Source: Deltaproteobacteria bacterium UBA1386
Lineage (GTDB): Bacteria; Desulfobacterota; Syntrophorhabdia; Syntrophorhabdales; Syntrophorhabdaceae
NCBI GenBank assembly: GCA_002305765.1
Contig: DBQU01000075.1
Span: 1 to 64,000 of the forward strand
DNA length: 64,000 bases
Reading direction: 5' to 3'
Positions 41,917 to 51,000 of this stretch are shown in pieces (positions within the stretch are counted from its first letter, which is position 1; the number at the start of each line of letters is the position of its first letter). Under the pieces are notes generated by a model, which was not told the origin of the DNA, made no database searches, and saw only the letters and a list, made by a program, of their open reading frames with translations. The translations under genes were made by a program, and so were the position numbers.

Positions 41917-42300
41917 ATGAAGACGATACTCATCGTGGATGACTCGGCGACGATCAGGAAGCTCCTGGCATACATCCTGAAACGGAAGAATTATATCATC
42001 GCAGAGGCCGAGGACGGAATGGACGCCATGGAAAAACTGAGCCACGTCCAGGTGGACCTCGTTATCGTGGACCTCAACATGCCCAACATGGACGGCATCG
42101 AGTTCGTGAAGAACCTGCGGGACAATTACTATTACATGGACACGCCTGTCATCATGCTCACGACGACGAAGGATGACAAGCTCAAAAAGGACGCTCTTGA
42201 CGCCGGCGTCAACATGTTCCTCAACAAGCCGGTGCAACCAAATTTCTTACTGTACAAGGTAGAAAGCCTTTTGCAGGGGGAGGAGGAGTACAATGGATGA
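41917..42300 (+). CDS. cheY: Chemotaxis response regulator CheY
   Basis: A 127-residue single receiver domain. The acidic pair is in ILIVDDSATIRKLL, the phospho-acceptor Asp in LVIVDLNMPNMDG, conserved Thr in PVIMLTTTKDD, and Lys in MFLNKPVQPN. It diffuses to FliM to switch the motor. AAGGA precedes the ATG, and it overlaps cheA by eight bases. Confidence 0.94.
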   Translation: MKTILIVDDSATIRKLLAYILKRKNYIIAEAEDGMDAMEKLSHVQVDLVIVDLNMPNMDGIEFVKNLRDNYYYMDTPVIMLTTTKDDKLKKDALDAGVNMFLNKPVQPNFLLYKVESLLQGEEEYNG

Positions 42301-44137
42301 TCAAGCTCTCCAGCGGGATGAGATGCAGGAAATCATCGATGAGTTCATAGCGGAGTCGAGTGAACTCATGGACAATGTCATTCAGGACATTGTCGTCATC
42401 GAGCAGAGCCAGGACGAGGAGGTCGTGAACAGCATTTTCCGGGCCGTTCACACCATCAAGGGAACGTCGAGCTTTCTGGGGTTCAACGCCCTGTCCCAGC
42501 TCGCCCACAAGGCGGAGGACGTCCTCGGGGTCATCCGCAAGGGGGAGATGGCCACGGACCAGACCGTCGCCGACATCCTTCTCGAGTCCTTCGACCTCAT
42601 GAAGTTGATGATAGAGGATATCCGGGACCAGGGAAGCGAGAACCAGGACGCGTCCGCCGTCATCGTTAAGCTCACGGACCTTCTCGATCCCGCGAAGAAG
42701 GCCGCCGAGCCTCAGCCCGAGGAGACGAAGAAGATCGGCGAGATCCTCGTGGAGGAGAAGATCATCTCGGAATCCGAGCTTGAGGATGTCCTCAGGAAAC
42801 AGGAGACGGAAAAAGACAAGAAGGTCGGCGAGATCGCCGTCGAGGAAAAGTATATCACGGAGACCCAGCTCAACAAGGCACTGGTGAAACAGAAGGCCCC
42901 CAAGATGGAGGAGCAGTCGATCAGGATCGACGTCAAGAAGCTCGACGAGCTGATGAACCTCGTCGGTGAGCTCGTCCTCGGGAAAAACAGGCTCATCCTC
43001 GTCAACAGCATGGCGAGGAAGGGTGAGGAGAGCGAGGCCGTCTTCGACAATCTCACGGATATAACGAACTACATAGAGGTCATCACCAACGAGCTCCAGC
43101 TTTCAGTCATGAGGGCGAGACTGGTGCCCGTCAGCAAGGTCTTCAACAAGATCCCCAGGATGGTGAGGGACCTTTGCTCGGAGTTCAAGAAGGACATCGA
43201 GCTCAAGGTCGAAGGCGAGGAGACGGAGCTTGACCGGTCTCTCATTGAAGCGCTGACGGACCCTCTCATCCACATCATACGGAATTCCGTCGACCACGGC
43301 ATCGAACTGCCAGAAGAGCGCGCGGCGAAGGGAAAGCGGGCCAAGGGTCTTCTATCCATAAGGGCTTACAACGAGGGCAATCACGTCATCATCGAGGTTT
43401 ACGACGACGGGAAGGGCATCAACATCCAGGCGGTGAAGGACAAGGTGAAGGAGAAGGGGCTCATGAACGAGGCGGAGCTGGCAAGCCTGTCCCCTAAAGA
43501 GGCGATGAACCTCATCTTCATCCCGGGTCTGAGCACGGCTCAGAAGATAAGCAAGGTCTCCGGCCGCGGCGTCGGAATGGATGTCGTCAGGACGAACATC
43601 GAGAAGATGAACGGGCAGGCGCACATCGATTCCGAGGAAGGCAAGTGGACGAAGCTCACCATCAAGCTCCCCCTGACCCTTGCCATCATGCGGGCCCTTA
43701 TCGTGAAAGTGGCGGAGGAGCTCTTTGCCATACCCCTCAATACCGTGACCGAACTCGTCAAGCTCAAGGAAGGGCTCATCAAGACGGTGGACAAGAACGA
43801 GGTCCTCGTTCTGCGCAACACCGTCATCCCCATCGTGGACCTCAGCAAGGCCTTTCTCATGCAGGGCGCGGAGGACGGCAGCGGGTACGTGGTGATCTGC
43901 TCTCTCGGCGAGAAGACGATAGGCATCAAGGTCAACACCGTCATCGGCCAGGAAGAGGTGGTCATCAAGCCCCTCGGAGAGTTCCTCAAGGACATCAAGG
44001 GGATAAGCGGCGCCACCATACGGGGCGACGGCAAGGTGATCCTCATACTCGACATCCCCTCGGTCATCCTCAACTACACGATGCACAGAAGGGCCACCGC
44101 CCAGGCCCAGGCGCAGCAGATACAGATGAGGAACTGA
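42293..44137 (+). CDS. cheA: Chemotaxis histidine kinase CheA with MshEN-like repeat linker
   Basis: A 614-residue CheA. The Hpt (P1) domain has phospho-His at about residue 53 (AVHTIKGTSSFLGF). The usual CheY-binding P2 domain is absent. In its place are two 24-residue repeats exactly 30 residues apart (147-170 and 177-200), of the form K-(I/V)-G-E-I-x-V-E-E-K-x-I-(S/T)-E-x-x-L-x-x-(V/A)-L-x-K-Q, resembling the MshEN/GspE N-terminal motif. Then come dimerisation P3, kinase P4 (HIIRNSVDHGIE, GRGVGMDVV) and CheW-like P5. AGGAGGAG precedes the ATG. It is last in the chemotaxis operon. Confidence 0.95.
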   Translation: MDDQALQRDEMQEIIDEFIAESSELMDNVIQDIVVIEQSQDEEVVNSIFRAVHTIKGTSSFLGFNALSQLAHKAEDVLGVIRKGEMATDQTVADILLESFDLMKLMIEDIRDQGSENQDASAVIVKLTDLLDPAKKAAEPQPEETKKIGEILVEEKIISESELEDVLRKQETEKDKKVGEIAVEEKYITETQLNKALVKQKAPKMEEQSIRIDVKKLDELMNLVGELVLGKNRLILVNSMARKGEESEAVFDNLTDITNYIEVITNELQLSVMRARLVPVSKVFNKIPRMVRDLCSEFKKDIELKVEGEETELDRSLIEALTDPLIHIIRNSVDHGIELPEERAAKGKRAKGLLSIRAYNEGNHVIIEVYDDGKGINIQAVKDKVKEKGLMNEAELASLSPKEAMNLIFIPGLSTAQKISKVSGRGVGMDVVRTNIEKMNGQAHIDSEEGKWTKLTIKLPLTLAIMRALIVKVAEELFAIPLNTVTELVKLKEGLIKTVDKNEVLVLRNTVIPIVDLSKAFLMQGAEDGSGYVVICSLGEKTIGIKVNTVIGQEEVVIKPLGEFLKDIKGISGATIRGDGKVILILDIPSVILNYTMHRRATAQAQAQQIQMRN

Positions 44138-44139
44138 AA

Positions 44140-44250
44140 GACGGCTTAAACGGTTGAACGTTATGAACCCCTGATAGCCCTGTCGGGCATCAGGGGTGTT
44201 CTTTTCCTAACCCTCAAGCGATTCAAGCCATTCAAGCGATTCAAGCGGTC
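44140..44250. repeat. Inverted 9-nt-period repeat, GCTTGAANN family (copy 4), around a terminator
   Basis: The left arm is decayed (GGCTTAAACGGTTGAACG, 44142-44159). The right arm (44207-44250), reversed, is GCTTGAATC, GCTTGAATG, GCTTGAATC, GCTTGAGGG, TTAG. An intrinsic terminator sits in the centre. It separates convergent cheA and the EAL-HDOD gene. Confidence 0.75.
44167..44205 (+). terminator. Intrinsic terminator after cheA
   Basis: ACCCCTGAT (44167-44175) pairs with ATCAGGGGT (44189-44197), with an inner GCCC/GGGC stem, then GTTCTTTT. Its core resembles the terminator at 46574-46613, which also sits inside a nonamer repeat element. Confidence 0.8.
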
Positions 44251-44255
44251 TTTTT

Positions 44256-45533
44256 CTACATTCCGCTCATCGATTCGTATTCGATTATCGCGTTGTTCTC
44301 GATGATGTAGAGGTCTGTGGAGGTCATGTTGACGTCCCTGAGGTGGGTTTCCATCTCGTCGTAGTTCTCCTGTTCCAGGGTCTCTATCACAGAGACGAGT
44401 TTGCCGAGGACGCCGTCGCGGTGAAGGAGGGCCCCGTTTATCTCCTCGGAGAGGTTGAAGTCGGTCAGGATGATCTCCAACGGAGCCTGAAAGAGGGCGT
44501 CCACGAGGGACAGGACGCCGGTGATGAACGCCATGTCGGCGGCGGAGGTGTCGCGGGTTATCCGGGAGGCGAGGAGTTCCATGATCCTGCCCCGGATCAC
44601 AGCCCGCTCGAAGAGGGGGGCCGACCGTGCGTCGGGTCCTTCGCCGGCGAAGAGGAGCAGGGTTACCCATTTTTGAAGCTTGCGATATCCCAGCAGGGCT
44701 ATCGCCTGACCTATGGAATTTATCTTGTTTATCGTGTAGAATGCCGCCGAATTTATGAACTGAAGCAGCTTGATGTGAAGTTCGGGGTTCTTCCTGAAGA
44801 GGCTTTCTATGACGAAGAACTCCTCTTCCCTGGCGAGGATCCTTGAAAGCTCGAGAAGCACCAGTTGTGTCGGTGAAATGGACCTCGCCGATATTATCGA
44901 AGGCTTTTCGAAGAAGTAGCCCTGGAAGTAGTCAAAACCGAGGTCGCGGCACACTTCGAAATCCTCCTGGGTCTCCACCTTCTCGGCAAGAAGCTTGAGG
45001 TTGTGCCTCTTCAGTTTTCTAACGAGCTCCGGGAGATCTTTCCTGTCGGTGCCCATGAGGTCCACCTTCACGTAGGAGGCTATGTGGAGCATGTCTTCGG
45101 GGGCGCCGTCATAGGTGACGAAATCGTCGAGGGCGAACCGATAGCCGTTCCTTCTCGCCTGGGCGCAAAGGGCCAGGACCCTTTCGTCCACCTCCACCGT
45201 CTCGAGGAGCTCGAGGACGGTCATCTTGCTCGGGAGGAGCTCGACGATGCCGCTGTCGAGCACCCTGTCATCGACGTTGATGAACCCTATCTTGTCTCCG
45301 ATGAGCCGCGAGATACCGATGTTGTTGAGGGCGTTCAGCATAACGCTGGCGGTGGCGTGGACGTTGTCGATGACGTTGGCCGTGTTGGCCCTCCCGCTGC
45401 GAAAGAGGAGTTCGTAGCCGAATATCTTCCTGGCCCTGTTCAGGATGGGCTGCCGGCCGATATGGACCCGCGTGTCCTCGCCCGGTTCTTCCTGTGGTCT
45501 CGTTGCGCCGCTTCCGACTGGGTTACTTTTCAT
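44256..45533 (-). CDS. EAL-HDOD (YuxH-type) signalling protein
   Basis: A 425-residue protein with an N-terminal EAL-like domain (about 28-210) and C-terminal HDOD domain (about 220-400). The EAL signature is altered to Y-E-L-L-F-R, and downstream AEKVET and FDYFQGYFFEKP resemble EAL folds, so phosphodiesterase activity is doubtful. Proteins of this type act as cyclic-di-GMP-related regulators of motility in several bacteria. ATG 45533 (MKSNPVGSG) has AGGA nearby and lies below a sigma-28 promoter. A longer frame reaching cheW is rejected because it runs through that promoter and lacks family similarity. Confidence 0.87.
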   Translation of the reverse strand: MKSNPVGSGATRPQEEPGEDTRVHIGRQPILNRARKIFGYELLFRSGRANTANVIDNVHATASVMLNALNNIGISRLIGDKIGFINVDDRVLDSGIVELLPSKMTVLELLETVEVDERVLALCAQARRNGYRFALDDFVTYDGAPEDMLHIASYVKVDLMGTDRKDLPELVRKLKRHNLKLLAEKVETQEDFEVCRDLGFDYFQGYFFEKPSIISARSISPTQLVLLELSRILAREEEFFVIESLFRKNPELHIKLLQFINSAAFYTINKINSIGQAIALLGYRKLQKWVTLLLFAGEGPDARSAPLFERAVIRGRIMELLASRITRDTSAADMAFITGVLSLVDALFQAPLEIILTDFNLSEEINGALLHRDGVLGKLVSVIETLEQENYDEMETHLRDVNMTSTDLYIIENNAIIEYESMSGM

Positions 45534-45558
45534 CGGTCCTGGATTCCCTTTACATCTT

Positions 45559-45585
45559 TTATCGACTGAAACAGAGCTAACTAAA
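45559..45585 (-). promoter_or_regulatory. Sigma-28 (FliA) type promoter of the EAL-HDOD gene
   Basis: On the minus strand TTTAGTTA, 11 bases, GTCGATAA. The -10 matches 7 of 8 and the -35 matches 5 of 8 of the FliA consensus. The predicted start is about 20 bases ahead of the ATG at 45533. Confidence 0.65.
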
Positions 45586-45753
45586 GAGGTCATCGACGGG
45601 CAAGGAAAAAAAGTACGAGGGTGCAAGAAAGCCGGGCGTCGCGAATACCCGGGCCGGTGTTGGAATGGTTTCGGGAAGCTGCGTCGCTGACCCTCCGATC
45701 TCACGGCTGATTGTGGTTGACTGCGCCTATCGGTTGTAGTATCCATAGGATTG

Positions 45754-45768
45754 GGTACACAATTTGCA
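45754..45768 (+). promoter_or_regulatory. Possible sigma-54 promoter of cheW
   Basis: GGTACACAATTTGCA has the GG and GC dinucleotides exactly ten bases apart and a perfect TTTGCA -12 region. The -24 region departs from TTGGCAC at two positions. The predicted start near 45779 leaves about 45 bases before cheW. Confidence 0.45.
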
Positions 45769-45823
45769 GATAATTTAAGTCGGGAGAGGAACTTCCGATT
45801 ATACAGAAAAGAGGAGGAACCTG

Positions 45824-46291
45824 ATGAATGAGGGAACAATACTGCAACTTGTGACATTCAAACTGGGAACGGAGGAGTTCGGGGTCGATATCCTGAAGGT
45901 GCAGGAGATCAACAAGATGATGAGCATCACCAAGATCCCCAACGCGCCCGCTTTCATAGAGGGCGTGATAAATCTGAGGGGAAAGATCATTCCCATCGTC
46001 GACCTCCGCAAGCGCCTCGGTTTTCGGGAAAAGCCCTATGACAAATCGACGCGCATAATTGTCGTCGAGCTCGAGGGCCTGGTGCTGGGGTTCATCGTCG
46101 ATTCCGTCTCCGAAGTTCTGAGAATTCCGGAAAACACCATCGAACCGCCTCCCTCCATGGTCGCCGGCATAGAATCGGAGTACATAGAGGGCGTGGGCAA
46201 ACTCGATGACCGGCTGCTCATCCTGCTCGAACTGAAAAAGATATTCTCGTCACCGGAAAGAAAGGACATCGAGAATATAGAGATGAACTGA
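45824..46291 (+). CDS. cheW: Chemotaxis coupling protein CheW
   Basis: A 155-residue scaffold linking receptors to CheA. The SH3-like CheW fold is shown by LVTFKLGTEEFGVDILKVQEINKMMSITKIPNAPAFIEGVINLRGKIIPIVDLRKRLG and LGFIVDSVSEVLRIPENTIEPPP. AGAGGAGGAA precedes the ATG. It is divergent from the EAL-HDOD gene and not within the cheA operon. No chemoreceptor gene is in the window. Confidence 0.96.
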   Translation: MNEGTILQLVTFKLGTEEFGVDILKVQEINKMMSITKIPNAPAFIEGVINLRGKIIPIVDLRKRLGFREKPYDKSTRIIVVELEGLVLGFIVDSVSEVLRIPENTIEPPPSMVAGIESEYIEGVGKLDDRLLILLELKKIFSSPERKDIENIEMN

Positions 46292-46309
46292 GGGTACGGG
46301 GCGCGCGTC

Positions 46310-46540
46310 ATGGACGAGACCTTCAAGGTCGACCTTGTCAGAAATGTTCAGCCGACGGACAGGAAACTCTCTGTATCGAAGGAATTCGTCGGCCCGAAGA
46401 AGCGTGAGGAGAGGAGCCGAAAAGACCACCGCGACCAGCCCCACGACGAAAGAGCAGAAACGCCCGCGAGAACATACGGCAAAGACCCCGGGAAACCGGC
46501 GGGTGAACTGTATCCGGGGAAGATAGACATAACCGTATGA
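46310..46540 (+). CDS. Small charged protein after cheW, unknown function
   Basis: A 76-residue hydrophilic, mostly basic frame (VGPKKREERSRKDHRDQPHDERAE...). It starts 18 bases after cheW and ends just before a nonamer repeat with an intrinsic terminator, so it would share the cheW transcript. The ribosome binding site is weak. I do not recognise a family. It could be a disordered motility accessory, or the frame could be chance in GC-rich DNA, though its position bounded by the terminator argues for a gene. Confidence 0.5.
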   Translation: MDETFKVDLVRNVQPTDRKLSVSKEFVGPKKREERSRKDHRDQPHDERAETPARTYGKDPGKPAGELYPGKIDITV

Positions 46541-46658
46541 GGCGGCTTGAATAACTTGAGTCGCTTGAGAGTTAAAAACCCCTGACGGCCCTTTCGGGCG
46601 TCAGGGGTTTTTTCTTTCAACCCTTAAGCCATTCAAGCGACTCAAGCTATTCAAGCCG
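46541..46658. repeat. Inverted 9-nt-period repeat, GCTTGAANN family (copy 5), around a terminator
   Basis: Left arm 46541-46573: GCTTGAATA, ACTTGAGTC, GCTTGAGAG, TTAAA. Right arm 46618-46658, reversed: GCTTGAATA, GCTTGAGTC, GCTTGAATG, GCTTAAGGG, TTG. The first two units match between arms, including the variable positions. It is centred on the terminator and separates the cheW unit from the convergent efflux operon. Confidence 0.8.
46574..46613. terminator. Bidirectional intrinsic terminator
   Basis: AAAAACCCCTGAC (46574-46586) pairs perfectly with GTCAGGGGTTTTT (46600-46612), with an inner GGCCC/GGGC stem. A-run and T-run lie on both sides, so it can stop the cheW transcript and the convergent efflux operon. 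Confidence 0.88.
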
Positions 46659-46678
46659 TTTTTCCCTTCAAGCCGCCT

Positions 46679-48085
46679 CTACTGTCCTCCCCCCAGCACC
46701 TTGTAGAGGTTGACGAGGTTGGAGAGCCGTGCCAGGCGGGTGTTGATCAGGCCCTGCTCTGCGGCGTAGAGGCTGCGCTGTGCGTCGAGCAGGGTGAGGT
46801 AGCTGTCGATGCCGTTCGTGTAGCGCGCGTCGGCAAGGCGGTAGGAACTCGCGGAGGCCTCGACGAGGGATCGCTGGGCTGCCAGTTGGTCGCCGATGGT
46901 GCCCCGCCGGGCAAGGGCGTCGGATACCTCCCTGAAGGCAGTCTGGATGGCCCGTTCATATTGCGCCACGTATATCTCGCGGGTTGCCTTCGCTGCCTCG
47001 AGGTTGGCCCACAAGAGGATCGAATTGAAGATGGGCACGTTGACCTGGGGAACAAAGCTCCACGTGGCGGCCCCGGCCTTGAACAGCCCGGCAAGCTCAT
47101 TGCTCGTCGTCCCGATGCTCGTGGTCAGCGTGATGGAGGGAAAGAACGCCGCCCGGGCGGCGCCTATGTTCGCGTTGGCGGCCTTGAGGAGACTCTCCGC
47201 CTGGAGTATGTCGGGTCTCTTGAGCAGCACCTCGGAGGACAGGCCCGCGGAGATGTCCTTCGGCGCCGCGACCAGGTCCAGGCTGTCGGCCAGGAGGTCG
47301 GCCGGCACGGGGGCCCCGGCGAGGAGATTGAGGGCGTTCTCGTCACCCGCCGTGAACGCGGTGTAGCGGGCGACATCCACCCGCGCTGCTTCCACCCTGG
47401 TCCGGGCCTGATTGAGATCGAGCTCGGACGACGACCCCAGCTCGTAGCGCCTCCTGATCATGGTGTACGTTGCCTCCTGGGCCTCCAGCGTCGACCGGGC
47501 GAGCTTGAGGTTCTCCCTGTCGGCGGCAAGGGTCAGATAGGCGTTGGCCACCTCGGCGACCAGGGCTATCTGCGCGCCTCTGCGCGCGTGCTCCGTGGCG
47601 AAGTACTGTTCCAGCGCGCTGTCCCTGAGGCTGCGGATGCGCCCGAAGAAGTCTATCTCCCAGGAACTGATCCCCACGTTGGCATTGTAGATGCGGACGT
47701 TCGCCGCCTCGCCCTTGTCGGAGATGTCGGCGGGGGTCCTGTATTCGTTGAGGCTGCCCGCGGCGTTGGGGAGGGGGAAGATAACGGCGCTCTGGACCCG
47801 GTACGCGGCACGCACTCTTTCGATGTTGAGCGCCGCCACCCTCAGGTCCCGGTTGTTGGCGAGGGCGACTTCGATGACCTTCTGGAGCTTCTCATCGGTG
47901 TAGAACTCGCGCCAATCCATATCGGCGGCAGCCGGGCCGGCCCTATCGGCGACGGCTTCCTTGTATGCCGGACCCGTGGGCCACGAGGCGGGCACCGGCG
48001 CCTCGGGGCGTTTATACTCCGGAGCCATTGTGCACGCCGTGAGGATCGCTGCCAGGACAGTTAGAAAGATGGTCTTTCGTGTCAT
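46679..48085 (-). CDS. Outer-membrane efflux factor lipoprotein (NodT/OprM family)
   Basis: A 468-residue outer-membrane channel of a tripartite pump. The lipoprotein signal is MTRKTIFLTVLAAILTACTM with lipobox Cys at residue 18. MAPEYKRPEAPVP follows, as in many members, then two OEP repeats of long helices (LRVAALNIERVRAAYRVQSA; ATEHARRGAQIALVAEVANAYLTLAADRENLKLA; RRYELGSSSELDLNQARTRVEAARVD). ATG 48085 lies one base past the RND gene stop. It is last in the tetR-adaptor-pump-channel operon. Confidence 0.93.
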   Translation of the reverse strand: MTRKTIFLTVLAAILTACTMAPEYKRPEAPVPASWPTGPAYKEAVADRAGPAAADMDWREFYTDEKLQKVIEVALANNRDLRVAALNIERVRAAYRVQSAVIFPLPNAAGSLNEYRTPADISDKGEAANVRIYNANVGISSWEIDFFGRIRSLRDSALEQYFATEHARRGAQIALVAEVANAYLTLAADRENLKLARSTLEAQEATYTMIRRRYELGSSSELDLNQARTRVEAARVDVARYTAFTAGDENALNLLAGAPVPADLLADSLDLVAAPKDISAGLSSEVLLKRPDILQAESLLKAANANIGAARAAFFPSITLTTSIGTTSNELAGLFKAGAATWSFVPQVNVPIFNSILLWANLEAAKATREIYVAQYERAIQTAFREVSDALARRGTIGDQLAAQRSLVEASASSYRLADARYTNGIDSYLTLLDAQRSLYAAEQGLINTRLARLSNLVNLYKVLGGGQ

Positions 48086-48086
48086 G

Positions 48087-51000
48087 TCAGTGTCCCTCCG
48101 AAGGGTGGATGGGTTGAGGGTTGTTATCGCCTGGGGCGGCCGTTTTTTTGTCCTTCTTGAAGAACTGGGAGACGACGACGAAGAGCAGGGGTATGTAGAA
48201 AAGGTCAATGAACGTTGCCGAGAGCATTCCTCCCGCGACGGCCGTGCCGATCGCCTTCATGGCACCGGCCCCCGCTCCCGTCGAAAGCGCCAGGGGCAGG
48301 ACGCCGAAGAAGAAGGCGAGAGACGTCATGATAACGGGTCTGAGCCTCGTTCTCACCGCTCCCAGCGTTGCCTCGATGAGGCCCTCGCCGTGTGCCAGCC
48401 TCTCACGCGCGAACTGGATGATGAGGATGGCGTTCTTCGTCGTGAGACCGAGGGTCGTAAGAAAGCCTATCTGGAAATAGACGTCATTCTGAAGGCCCCG
48501 GGACCATGTGAAAAGGGTGGCGCCGAAGATGCCGAGCGGCAGCATAAGCATGTTGGCGATGGGTATGGGCCAGCTTTCGTAGAGCGCGGCCACGCACAGA
48601 AAGATGACGATGACGGAAAAGGCGTAGAGGAGGGGAGCCTGGGAGCTCGACATCCTTTCCTGGTAGGAAAGTCCCGTCCATTCGTACCCGATGCCGTTGG
48701 GAAGCTTGGCAACGGCTTCTTCCATTGCCTGCATCGCCTCGCCGGAACTCATCCCGGGAGCCGGTTCTCCCCAGATATTCACGGAGGGGAAGCCGTTGTA
48801 GCGCTCGAGCCTCGGGGAACCCGAGGACCAACGGCCCGTCGCAAAGGCGGAAAATGGGACCATCTTCCCCCTGTCGTTGCGGACGTACAGTTTGTCCACA
48901 TCCTTCGGCAGCATGCGGTAAGGAGCGTCAGCCTGAACGAAGACGCGCTTGACCCTGCCTCCCTGGATGAAGTTGTTGACGTAGGAACTGCCGAACGCCG
49001 TCGAGATCGTATTGTGGATGGAGCTGATGGGTACACCGAGGGCCCCGGCCTTTTGCCAGTCTATGTCGACACGATATTCGGGGATGTCCTCCATGCCGTT
49101 GGGCCTCACCTTCACCACGCGCTTGTCCTTTGACATTATTCCGAGGAGTTGATTTCGTGCCTCCATCAGTTTCTGGTGGCCGAGACCCCCGCGGTCGAGG
49201 AGCATGAAGTCGAAACCGGTAGCCATGCCGAGTTCGATGACCGGAGGCGGAGGAAAGGCAAAAACAAGGGCGCCGCGCAGGGCAGAGAACTCCCTCGTGG
49301 CCCGCTGGGCAACAGCCTTGACCTTGAGACGCGCGCTGCCTCGTTTGTTCCAGTCCTTGAGCTTGACGAAAACCATGCCGTTTGTCTGTGACCGCCCGGA
49401 GAAGCCTATACCCGAGATGGTCATCGTCGATTCAACGGCGTCCTTTTCGTTTTCCTGGAAATATCGTTGAAGCCGGTTGACGACCTCCTTGGTCTGCTCC
49501 AGGGTCGACCCCGTGGGCATCATCACCTGTGCCAGCATGATCCCCTGATCCTCGTCGGGGATATAGGACGTCGGCATATTCCACAGGATCAGTCCCGCGA
49601 TGCCGGCGATGACGAAATAGGCGACGAAATAACGTTTTCTTCTCGTGAAGGAGCGTTCAACTATCCCCACGTACCTGTCCCTCAACCTGAAGAAGCGCCG
49701 ATCGAACCAGGCAAAGAACGGCCTCAGGAGACGCCATGCGTTCTCGGCCGGCTCATGGCCCTTCGGTACCGGTTTGAGAAAGGTGGCGCAAAGGACGGGT
49801 GTCAGTATGAGAGCCACGACGACGGACAGGAGCATGGAAGCGATGATGGTCACGGAGAATTGGCGGTAGATGACCCCCGTGGAACCACCGAAGAAGGCCA
49901 TGGGGCCGAAGACGGCGGAAAGAACGAGTCCGATCCCGATAAGGGCGCTCGTGATCTGTGTCATGGACTTCGCAGTGGCTTCCTTGGGGGGAAGCCCTTC
50001 CTCACTCATGATACGCTCCACGTTCTCGACGACGACGATGGCGTCGTCGACGAGAAGCCCGATGGAGAGGACCATGGCGAACATCGTAAGCATGTTGATG
50101 GAGAATCCGAAGAATTCGAGTACCGCGAAGGTGCCGAGGATGACAACGGGCACCGCGATGGTCGGGATGAGGGTGGCCCGTATATTGCCCATGAAGAGCC
50201 ACATGACGAGGAAGACGAGAAGGATCGCCTCGAGGAGGGTCTCCACGACCTCGCCGATGGCCACCTTCACAAAAGGAGTGGTATCGTAAGGGTAGACGAC
50301 CTTCATGCCCGGGGGAAAGAAACGGCTCATTTCCTCGAGTTTTGCCTTTATCGCATCGGCCGTATCGAGGGCATTCGCACCCGAGGCCATCCGTATCCCG
50401 ATGCCAGCCGACGGACTGCCGTTGTAAAACGCCTCTATGTCGTAGGCATCGGTGCCGAGCTCCACGCGGCCTATGTCCCCGACCCGGACCGTTGAGCCGT
50501 CGGGGTTGACGCGGATGGGAATGGAGCTGAATTCCTCGGGCGTCCGGAGCATGCTTTGAACGATGATGGATGTATTGAGGCGCTGGCCTTTGACAGCGGG
50601 TGCTCCGCCGAATTGGCCCGCCGAGACCTCCACGTTATACGTCTTCAGCGCCGCGGTGACATCCGCCATGGAGAGGCTGAAATCCGTGAGACGGTCAGGA
50701 TTGAGCCAGATGCGCATGGCATATTGAGAACCAAAATTTTCCACTTCACCGACGCCGGGGATCCGCGCGAGGACCTTTTCCAGGTTCGATTGCGCGTAAT
50801 CCCGCAGGTCATCACCGTCCATGCTGCCATCTTCCGATATGAGATTGACGATCATGAGCCAGTTCCTGGTGGCTTTGCCGACGGTGACACCCTGGCGCTG
50901 GACGGTCTCGGGAAGGCTCGTCATGGCCAGTTGGAGCTTGTTCTGCACCTTTGCCCAGGCAAGGTCGGGGTCGGTGCCGGGCGCGAAGGTGAGGGTAATG

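Noticed and set aside
39073..42237. Minus-strand open frame of about 1054 codons opposite the che operon
   Set aside because: Same shadow effect. CheB, HEAT, CheR and CheY on the plus strand are clear, and the minus product resembles no protein and has no ribosome binding site.
45534..45857. Longer N-terminus of the EAL-HDOD protein to 45857
   Set aside because: It crosses its own FliA-type promoter, the divergent cheW promoter and the cheW start. Product there is low-complexity Ser/Arg/Pro.
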